Shown piece by piece: positions 53,680 to 60,618 of a stretch of DNA of 64,000 nucleotides (positions within the stretch are counted from its first letter, which is position 1; every line of letters starts with the position of its first letter). This DNA is from JAEKNW01 sp963678375. Lineage in GTDB: Bacteria > Cloacimonadota > Cloacimonadia > Cloacimonadales > JAFGVF01. The stretch lies in NCBI GenBank assembly GCA_963678375.2, contig OY782831.1, positions 2,356,001-2,420,000 on the forward strand. Reading direction: 5' to 3'. Below the pieces are notes generated by a model. The model did no database searches, was not told the origin of the DNA, and saw only the letters and a program-made list of their open reading frames with translations. Position numbers and translations under genes: made by a program.

Positions 53680-56583
53680 CTACTTGAAGAGTTTCTTGCG
53701 AAGGTAGTCGCTTTGCCAGCTAGGTAATTTACTATGGTAGATATCGAAATTCTGATGAGCTTTGTCCTTGTTTCCGAGGTAGTGTTGACTTAAAATAAGG
53801 TAATAACTAGCTTTATAATTAATATTAGTAAAATCTGGGAAAAGGTAAAGAACTCGCATCATATTAAGGGCTGAGTTTTCATAATCTTTTTTGTTGAAGG
53901 AGTCTAGTCCTAAAAGGTAGTAGGCAAGACTGGCAATTCTGTCATCCTGTGATTCAGTTTGAGTATTTAAGAAAGCTAAATTAGCTTGCTGTCCATTATT
54001 TAGTTTCCATTCATTTTCTAAGAGTTGTCCATAGACTTTTGGTAAATCTTGAGCAATTGAGTTGAACTCTTGAAAAGAGCTGATAAAAGACTGGTCTTTG
54101 CTAGCAACTTTAAGTTCAAGACTCTTAAACCAAATATCCATTTCGTTAGAAATTTCTAAAGCATCATCTAAGACTTTAATAGCCTTTATAGTATCATTAC
54201 GAGCTAGGAAGGCATCAGACCAAGCTACATAAAGATCAGCATCATTATGCCAATTCGTTAGGTTAGCATAAAGGGAATCAGCTTTTTCATAGAGACTCTT
54301 TTCTGCATAAGCTCTGGCTAAGGTTTGATTAATTACTTTATTTTGATTATCATTAGGGTAATTGTTAAGAAGGGTTTGAGCAGTCTTAATAACATCATCC
54401 CATTTTTCATTTTCATTTTCGTATAATAAGGTTATTTGAGATAGAGTCTGAGAAATTCTATTATTCTTAATGTTATTGGCTAAAGTTGCTAGATCAGAAC
54501 GATAATCTCTTTCTTTATCGTTAAGAACTGTCCACTTTATTCCCAAAAGAGTGTTTTTCAGTTCTTTACTATCTGGATTATTGCTTAAAATTTCAGCATA
54601 AGTATCGAAGGCTTCTTTATACCGTTTGAGATTGTAGTAAGAATCTCCAAGATTAAGTTTAACATAGTTTGACTTAGTTGAGACAGGATAGGTAAGAAGA
54701 AACTCTTGGAATAGACTAATAGCGTCATTATATCTTTTTCCATTTAAGGCAGAATTACCTGCTAGAATAAGATAATCTTCTGAAGTAGTAGAGAAATTAG
54801 ACAATGATCTAAAGGTTCTTTCAGCCATTTTGAAATCGCCTTTTAAATAGTAGGTCCAACCTAATCTACTAGTGATTAGAGTGATATCTTCTGTTTTTAC
54901 AGCTTGATTAGAAGACAGTTGATAGTGTTCAATCGCTTTATCATAATCTTTTAAGTTGTAATAGATGTTACCCTTGATTAGGTTAACTCTGAAATTATAG
55001 AGTGGGCTTGAAGGTATATTTGCTAGGGCATTAAAAGCTGTCTGCCATTCGTTTAGCAGAAAATTTACCTCAGCTATTCTCATCCATATTGAAGCTGGGT
55101 CAGTTGCATTAGGAAGGGCCATTTGAAACCAGTCCAAAGCAATCTGTAGGTTATTGTTTATAACATTAATTTCTCCTAAATAGAAATAGACAGTTGATAA
55201 ATGCTTGTAGTTTGGATACTTTTTAGAAAGCTCTAATAGTGAAGAGTTTGCCTCCCCAAAAACTGATGAATCAAAATAAGTTAGACCAATTTTATAAAGT
55301 ACTTCATCATAATATCTACCATCAGGATATAATTCTTGGTAGTACTCAAAGAAAGAAATAGCTTTGCTCTTCTGAAGAGTAGAAAAGTAGATATCTCCTA
55401 TCAAGAAGAGAAGCTTTTCACTGGTATCGCTATCGATTTTGCTATTGTTAGCTTGTAATAACCATTCTAAAGCTTGATCATAATCTTCATTAAGGTAATT
55501 AATAAAACCTCTTAGATAATAAGCGTTTCCAAGATATTTACTATGAGGATTTTCTGTAATAAAATCTGTCAGCTCATTAAGATATACATTGTTATTAGCA
55601 ATAATATCTGCTTTTTGTTGAGAAGTTCCACTTGGTACAGCAATGGAAGAATTTATCATTTCAAAGAAAGACAATTCTTGAATTTTAGCAATACTTGAAG
55701 TCTTAGCTAGCTCAGTGAAGATAGTATTTGCTAAATTAATATCACCCTTTGCTTTATAGGCTAAGGCTATATGAAATTGCTTAACATCTGTAGTGGGTTG
55801 AATTGTACGTAAAATCCTAAGTGCTTGGTCATATCTTTGCAAGTGATAATAAGCTTGTCCAATTATAATAGCATAGTTGCTGTGTAGTCTTGAATAGCTA
55901 GGTATCTTGTAGTTTGAATCTCTTAAAATAGCTTGGTAATCTAGCTTCTGATAAAGATGGTCAAACCACTCTAAGACTATTTGATTAACAAACTCATCTT
56001 CATAGTTAGTATAAGTTGAATCCAAGATAGCTTTAGCTTCATTTTCTTTATTTTGTTTTAATTTAATTTGGAAAGCTAGATAATTCATCATTGATGATTG
56101 CTCAGTCTGATATGCTAAATCAAGATTAGACTGGGCTGCTGTTAAGTTCTCTCGTTCTAAAGCAATTCTACCTTTCCAATAGTAGGCTTCTCCACGACTA
56201 GTATGATTAGGGTAATTAGCTAAGAACTTATCAGCAAAATTTTCTGAAGCTACAAAATCGTTGAGAAAGAACTTAGTTTGAACTAAGGCTAGGATAACAA
56301 GAGGTTTAATCTCTTGGTCACTATTTTTTTCTAATCTTAGAAGCTCTTCATCTGCTTTTGTAAAATTGTTTTGTAAAAAATCTATCATTGCTTGATAATA
56401 GTCTGCTTTCATTAAAAACTCACTATTAGGATATTTTTCTTTAAATCGTTCAATCTCTTGCTGAGCAAAAGTTAAATTATCTCTTTGGTATAGCTCTTCA
56501 ATAAACCTAAATTCTCTCTTCTCATTGGCAAAGAGTGTGATGGTCATAATGAGCAATATTGCTAAAATCAGTACCTTTTTCAT
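53680..56583 (-). CDS. Large exported TPR-repeat protein
   Basis: A 967-residue protein with a signal peptide (about 1-19, MKKVLILAILLIMTITLFA). Almost the whole mature length is tetratricopeptide-like helical repeats, for example AYYHLQRYDQALRILRT, AYYLRGFINYLNEDYDQALEWLL and NIYYNLKDYDKAIEHYQ. It should be periplasmic or attached to the outer membrane and act as a protein-protein scaffold. Paired with the downstream barrel gene (six bases apart), it may form an envelope complex similar in logic to BamD or gliding/secretion scaffolds. That comparison is inference. GGAG lies six bases before the ATG. Confidence 0.85.
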   Translation of the reverse strand: MKKVLILAILLIMTITLFANEKREFRFIEELYQRDNLTFAQQEIERFKEKYPNSEFLMKADYYQAMIDFLQNNFTKADEELLRLEKNSDQEIKPLVILALVQTKFFLNDFVASENFADKFLANYPNHTSRGEAYYWKGRIALERENLTAAQSNLDLAYQTEQSSMMNYLAFQIKLKQNKENEAKAILDSTYTNYEDEFVNQIVLEWFDHLYQKLDYQAILRDSNYKIPSYSRLHSNYAIIIGQAYYHLQRYDQALRILRTIQPTTDVKQFHIALAYKAKGDINLANTIFTELAKTSSIAKIQELSFFEMINSSIAVPSGTSQQKADIIANNNVYLNELTDFITENPHSKYLGNAYYLRGFINYLNEDYDQALEWLLQANNSKIDSDTSEKLLFLIGDIYFSTLQKSKAISFFEYYQELYPDGRYYDEVLYKIGLTYFDSSVFGEANSSLLELSKKYPNYKHLSTVYFYLGEINVINNNLQIALDWFQMALPNATDPASIWMRIAEVNFLLNEWQTAFNALANIPSSPLYNFRVNLIKGNIYYNLKDYDKAIEHYQLSSNQAVKTEDITLITSRLGWTYYLKGDFKMAERTFRSLSNFSTTSEDYLILAGNSALNGKRYNDAISLFQEFLLTYPVSTKSNYVKLNLGDSYYNLKRYKEAFDTYAEILSNNPDSKELKNTLLGIKWTVLNDKERDYRSDLATLANNIKNNRISQTLSQITLLYENENEKWDDVIKTAQTLLNNYPNDNQNKVINQTLARAYAEKSLYEKADSLYANLTNWHNDADLYVAWSDAFLARNDTIKAIKVLDDALEISNEMDIWFKSLELKVASKDQSFISSFQEFNSIAQDLPKVYGQLLENEWKLNNGQQANLAFLNTQTESQDDRIASLAYYLLGLDSFNKKDYENSALNMMRVLYLFPDFTNINYKASYYLILSQHYLGNKDKAHQNFDIYHSKLPSWQSDYLRKKLFK

Positions 56584-56852
56584 AGATTCTCCACTAATAT
56601 TTTTATAGTAAATATGATAAATTTAAGTATTTTAATTTTCTGAATAAATTAGCATTTTGAACTTGATTAGTGTCAAGTAAAAAAATAGACAATCCCCCAA
56701 AGAGAGAAGTATTTGATTGTTAAGTAACTTAAATTTTTTAATGATATTGGTGGTTGATTGCTAGTCTCTCTTTTTTTAAGCAGAAAATTATTAGGATAGT
56801 AATAAAGAAGAGGGAATTATGCACTGATGGCACCTTCGCAATTCGAAGAAAG
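56584..56852. other. Intergenic region upstream of the left repeat array
   Basis: No gene is supported. It holds palindromic repeat copy D (56754-56810) and a degenerate start of an array unit (from about 56816, ATTATGCACTGATGGCACC). Confidence 0.45.
56754..56810. repeat. Interspersed palindromic repeat, copy D
   Basis: Left edge TTGATTGCTAGTCTCTC and right edge TTAGGATAGTAATAAAGAAG match the edges of copies B and C. The centre is degenerate with a T8 tract. Confidence 0.45.
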
Positions 56853-57249
56853 CAGGAGGATTATGGACTGATGGCATCCTTGCCATCAGATGTTGGTGGA
56901 ATCAGAGATGCTTCCACTCAACAACTGGGAATGCGGATGACCACATCCGCAAAGGTTAGGCAGAGTCTACCTTACAGATGTATTGAGAGCATCCTTGCTC
57001 TCAAGTGGAAGCAGAGATGCTTCCACTCAATAACTGGGAATGCGGATGACCACATCCGCAAAGGCTAGGCAGAGCTTACCTTACAGATGTATTGAGAGCA
57101 TCCTTGCTCTCAAGTGGAAGCAAGGATGCTTCCACTCAATAACTGGGAATGCGGATGACCACATCCGCAAAGGATAGGCAGAGCCTACCTTACAGATGCA
57201 TTGAGAGCATCCTTACTCTCAAGTGGAAGCAGAGATGCTTCCACTCCAT
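56853..57249 (+). repeat. Left hairpin-rich tandem array (three 109-bp units)
   Basis: A lead segment (CAGGAGGATTATGG, then hairpin CTGATGGCA-TCCT-TGCCATCAG) is followed by three units with anchors at 56923, 57032 and 57141, exactly 109 bases apart. Each unit has four hairpins: TGCGGATG/CATCCGCA, TAGGC/GCCTA, TTGAGAGCA/TGCTCTCAA and GTGGAAGCA/TGCTTCCAC. The array ends CTTCCACTCCAT. One unit is 53 of 109 G+C by count, well above the surroundings. A matching array lies at 63663-63950 in the same orientation. Confidence 0.9.
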
Positions 57250-57337
57250 AAAAAAGTTCTTGACTCATTTTATCGGAAAATATAAACATTTTTTAAATAT
57301 AGTTTATAAATAGAAAATGATAAATTGACCAAGCTAA

Positions 57338-57422
57338 AACCCAAATAATGCAGTAGCACTCTTCACCTGTGATACGTAGCTTTAGCGAAATATTATCAAA
57401 GTTCTACTGCACCATTCGGATT
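57338..57422 (-). repeat. AACCCAAAT-GCAGTAG palindromic element, copy 2
   Basis: Outer arms AACCCAAATAATGCAGTAG and CTACTGCACCATTCGGATT form an imperfect inverted repeat. The centre contains CGTAGCTTTAGCGAA. The reverse complement aligns with 1656-1731. It ends 13 bases before the mod start codon. Confidence 0.65.
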
Positions 57423-57435
57423 AAAAGGATAAATT

Positions 57436-59355
57436 ATGGAAAAACTAAAGATGCAAAGCCCAGATAAAATAGATGAAAATTTAGCCAAGATTGCTAAAGT
57501 CTTTCCTCATGTCATTACTGAAAGTAAAGACCAAGAAGGTAATATTACCAAGGCAATTGACTTTGACCTCCTAAAACAAAGCCTATCCTCTGTCTTAGTA
57601 GAAGATGAGGCAGAACGCTATAGACTTGACTGGCCTGGGAAAAAAGCTTCCCTGCTAAAAGCTAATACCCCCATAAATAAAACCTTAAGACCCTGCCGAG
57701 AAGAGAGTGTTAATTTTGACACTACCGAAAATCTTTACTTAGAAGGGGATAACTTCCAAGTTCTGAAAATACTCCAAGAAAGTTACCTCAACAAGGTTAA
57801 GATGATTTACATTGACCCTCCTTATAATACAGGTAAAGACTTTGTCTATACAGATAAATTCAAAATAGATAAGGATGAGTATGAAGAGGAGATAGGTCTC
57901 TATGATGAAGAAGGGGGCAGACTCTTCAAAAACACAGATACAAATGGGAGATTCCATTCTGATTGGCTGTCGATGATGTACCAAAGACTTATTGTTGCTC
58001 GCGATTTACTTAAAGATGATGGGGTTATTTTTATCTCTATTGATGATAATGAAGTCCATAATCTGAGAAAGATTTGCGATGAAGTTTTTGGGGAAGAGAA
58101 TTTTGTATCGAATATGATTTGGCAAAAAAAAAATAGCCCACAAAATGATGCTAAAACAATTTCTTCAAATCATGACCATATTCTATTGTATTCAAAATCT
58201 GTTAATAATTACAAGTTTGAATTATTGGAAAGAACACCTGAGCAATTAAAAAAATTCAAGAATTTAGATAATGACCCAAGGGGGCCTTGGTCATCAGGCG
58301 ATTTATCATCAAAAACAAAAGCAAAAAATCACTCATATCCAATTACTTCGCCTGGGGGAAAAGTTTTTTACCCTCCTAAAGGAAGACAATGGGCGCCATC
58401 TTATGAAACTTTTTTAACTCTCTTAAAAGATAATAGAATATATTTTGGTATAGATAATAACAGTCAACCAAAACATAAACAATTTCTGAATGAAATACAG
58501 CAAGGTATTGTTCCTACAAGTATTCTTTTATCCGAAATCGTTGGGTCTAATACTAATGGTATAAAAGAACTTAGAGCTATAAACCTAGTATTTGATTCTC
58601 CTAAACCGTCTAGGCTAATTAAGCATTTACTAAAAATCAGTTGCAAAAAGGGTATAATCCTCGACTTCTTCTCCGGCTCAGCCACCACAGCTCACGCTGT
58701 AATGCAACTAAATGCTAAAGATGGAGGCAAGCGTAAATTCATCATGGTCCAACTACCTGAAAAGACAGATGAGTCTTCGGAAGCTTATAAAGCAGGCTAT
58801 AAAACAATTTCAGATATCGGTAAGGAGCGGATTCGCCGAGCAGGCAAGCAAATCTTAGATGAATTAAAAGCTGAGCAAACTAAAGCAGGAGATAAACTCT
58901 TTGAAGATGATAAAGCCCAGGAGCTTGAGTCTAAACTTGCTAACTTAGATATAGGCTTTAGAGTTTATAAAACAGATTCTTCTAATATGAAAGATGTCTA
59001 TTATCATCCTAACGACTATGAGCAAATGACGGTTGAGGATTTAGTTTCTAATACCAAAGAAGATAGGAGTCCAGAAGATTTATTGACTCAGGTAATCTTA
59101 GATTTAGGTTTAGAGTTAAATCTACCAATAGAGAAGCGGAGAATAAAGAAGAACGATGTTTATTTTGTTTTACATAATTCTTTGGTTGCTTGTTTTGATG
59201 ATGAACTTGACTTTGATATAGTCGATGAAATAGCTAAGATTAAACCTTTAAGAGTAGTTTTTAAAGATGCAAGTTTTAGAGATGATAAAGATAGGATAAA
59301 TTTAGAGTCTAGGTTTAAGAGATTATCACCTGATACTCTTATTAAGGTACTGTAA
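57436..59355 (+). CDS. mod: Type III restriction-modification DNA methyltransferase
   Basis: The Mod subunit (639 residues) recognises the target and methylates adenine N6. It is of the beta class: catalytic DPPY comes first (YIDPPYNTG, about residues 125-133), then the target-recognition region (about 215-395), then the AdoMet motif LDFFSGSATTAHA (about 409-421). An A10 tract at codons 230-233 sits at the entrance to the recognition region. Adding one A gives an immediate TAG, and losing one gives a stop about 35-40 codons on. AAAAGG precedes the ATG. A repeat element ends 13 bases upstream. The methylation sequence cannot be predicted. Confidence 0.95.
   Translation: MEKLKMQSPDKIDENLAKIAKVFPHVITESKDQEGNITKAIDFDLLKQSLSSVLVEDEAERYRLDWPGKKASLLKANTPINKTLRPCREESVNFDTTENLYLEGDNFQVLKILQESYLNKVKMIYIDPPYNTGKDFVYTDKFKIDKDEYEEEIGLYDEEGGRLFKNTDTNGRFHSDWLSMMYQRLIVARDLLKDDGVIFISIDDNEVHNLRKICDEVFGEENFVSNMIWQKKNSPQNDAKTISSNHDHILLYSKSVNNYKFELLERTPEQLKKFKNLDNDPRGPWSSGDLSSKTKAKNHSYPITSPGGKVFYPPKGRQWAPSYETFLTLLKDNRIYFGIDNNSQPKHKQFLNEIQQGIVPTSILLSEIVGSNTNGIKELRAINLVFDSPKPSRLIKHLLKISCKKGIILDFFSGSATTAHAVMQLNAKDGGKRKFIMVQLPEKTDESSEAYKAGYKTISDIGKERIRRAGKQILDELKAEQTKAGDKLFEDDKAQELESKLANLDIGFRVYKTDSSNMKDVYYHPNDYEQMTVEDLVSNTKEDRSPEDLLTQVILDLGLELNLPIEKRRIKKNDVYFVLHNSLVACFDDELDFDIVDEIAKIKPLRVVFKDASFRDDKDRINLESRFKRLSPDTLIKVL
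58124..58133 (+). repeat. A10 homopolymer within mod
   Basis: Ten A residues read CAA AAA AAA AAT. It is the longest homopolymer I found in any coding region of the window; the next is an A9 in the ABC fusion gene. It is a candidate slipped-strand switch. Confidence 0.6.
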
Positions 59356-59418
59356 GAAAATCTATCCACGGATTAAACTAATTACACTAATAATAAGAAT
59401 AATCCTTAACACAGGTGT

Positions 59419-59436
59419 CTTCGCTAAGGCTACGCC
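59419..59436 (+). repeat. TTCGCTAAGGCTACGC core copy
   Basis: One change from the core at 1831-1847. It also matches the centre of the element at 57338-57422 in reverse complement. Confidence 0.45.
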
Positions 59437-59480
59437 AACCCAGGGAGTTTCACAGAGTTTTAAGAAATGAATGAGACCTA

Positions 59481-59512
59481 TTCTGTCGGACGGTGGAGAT
59501 TCTCTCCGCCTT
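59481..59512 (+). repeat. TTCTGTCGGAC short interspersed repeat, copy 2
   Basis: Contains the near-palindrome GGTGGAGATTCTCTCCGCC. The first 11 bases equal those of the copy at 1420. Confidence 0.5.
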
Positions 59513-59525
59513 ATTTATGAATAGA

Positions 59526-59582
59526 AAAATGAATTTCGAACACATGTATTCGAATTTGAACTAGTCGAAATATGGATTGTTA
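59526..59582 (+). repeat. Duplicated fragment of the DUF1016 gene
   Basis: The string ATTCGAATTTGA with flanks (TTCGAACACATGT before, ACTAGTCGAAATATGGATTG after) resembles 59862-59920 inside the following gene (TTCGAACGCACTGC...GCTGGACTCAATATAGACTA). It looks like a decayed partial copy, 30-90 bases from the intact gene's start. Confidence 0.5.
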
Positions 59583-59598
59583 GCAAAGGTGTTTTAAA

Positions 59599-60618
59599 AT
59601 GATTAATAAATTAGTTACAGAAATTAAAAGTGTTATCAACTCATCGAGGAATGAGGCAGTTAGGTCAGTCAACTTTGCCAGAGTCTTGATGTATCATAAT
59701 ATTGGTAGGATAATTGTTACAGAATTGCAGAATAATAATGAGAGAGCTGATTATGGTTCTTCACTGTTGAAAAACATCTCGGACTCTATTACTCCTGAAT
59801 TTGGTAGTGGTTTCTCAGTCCGAATATTAGAACTGACAAGGCGTTTTTATACAACATTCCCAAATTCGAACGCACTGCATTCGAATTTGAGCTGGACTCA
59901 ATATAGACTATTAACAGCTATTGACAATAATGATAAGAGAGATTTCTATATTGCAGAAGCAGTAAAGAATAATTGGTCCTCAAGACAGTTGGAAAGACAG
60001 GTTAATAGCCACTTATATGAAAGACTGTTAATGAGCAATGATAAAGATTCTGTTTTAGCTGTAGCTCGAAATAATAAACAACCAGAGACTGCCAGAGAAA
60101 TAATAAAAGACCCTATGTTTTTGGAGTTCTTAGGATTAGAAAAGAAAGCTCATTATTATGAAGTAGAGTTTGAAACTGCCATAATAAGTCACTTACAAGA
60201 ATTTCTCTTAGAATTAGGTAATGGCTTTTCCTTTGTAGCCAGACAAAAAAGGATTCATTTAGAAGATGATAACTTTTTTATCGATTTAGTCTTTTATAAT
60301 CGTTTATTAAAGTGTTTTGTTTTATTTGAAATAAAAAATCATAAATTAACTCACCAAGATTTAGGGCAATTACAAATGTATGTTAATTATTATGATAGAA
60401 TAGAAAAATTGCCTGAAGAGAATCCAACAATAGGGGTTTTGTTATGTGCTGATAAGAACGATACTATGGTTTCTTTTGCTTTGCCTGAGAATAATAACAC
60501 TATTTTGGCAAGTTCTTATAAACTTTATTTACCCAGTGAAGAGCAATTAATCAGGGAAATTAAAAAAGAAATTAATGAATTAGAAGAAAAACGAGCAAAT
60601 TATGAAATTAAAATTTAA
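59599..60618 (+). CDS. DUF1016/YhcG-family PD-(D/E)XK nuclease
   Basis: A 339-residue protein. The N-terminal DUF1016_N helical domain (about 10-150, SWTQYRLLTAIDN, NNWSSRQLERQVNSHLYER) leads to a C-terminal YhcG-type PD-(D/E)XK nuclease domain. Catalytic residues are Asp in FFIDLVFYN (about 228) and Glu-x-Lys in FVLFEIKNHKLT (about 246-248), followed by GQLQMYVNYYD. Such proteins are often found beside restriction-modification genes, but their role is not settled. Here it lies between mod and res and overlaps res by 17 bases, so it is likely part of the same module. AAAGG lies ten bases before the ATG. Confidence 0.9.
   Translation: MINKLVTEIKSVINSSRNEAVRSVNFARVLMYHNIGRIIVTELQNNNERADYGSSLLKNISDSITPEFGSGFSVRILELTRRFYTTFPNSNALHSNLSWTQYRLLTAIDNNDKRDFYIAEAVKNNWSSRQLERQVNSHLYERLLMSNDKDSVLAVARNNKQPETAREIIKDPMFLEFLGLEKKAHYYEVEFETAIISHLQEFLLELGNGFSFVARQKRIHLEDDNFFIDLVFYNRLLKCFVLFEIKNHKLTHQDLGQLQMYVNYYDRIEKLPEENPTIGVLLCADKNDTMVSFALPENNNTILASSYKLYLPSEEQLIREIKKEINELEEKRANYEIKI

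Larger units (their letters stand above)
59356..59598. other. Repeat-bearing gap between mod and the nuclease gene
   Basis: It holds TTCGCTAAGGCTACGCC (59419-59436), a TTCTGTCGGAC repeat (59481-59512) and, at about 59526-59582, a degenerate copy of part of the downstream nuclease gene. No gene is supported. Confidence 0.55.

Noticed and set aside
56754..57068. Open frame of 104 codons across the left array
   Set aside because: It runs through palindrome copy D and repeat units, has no ribosome site, and its composition follows the repeat rather than a protein.
56853..57249. Possible CRISPR array
   Set aside because: The units are 109 bases, adjoin directly without unique spacers, and contain several internal hairpins. 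No cas genes are in the window.
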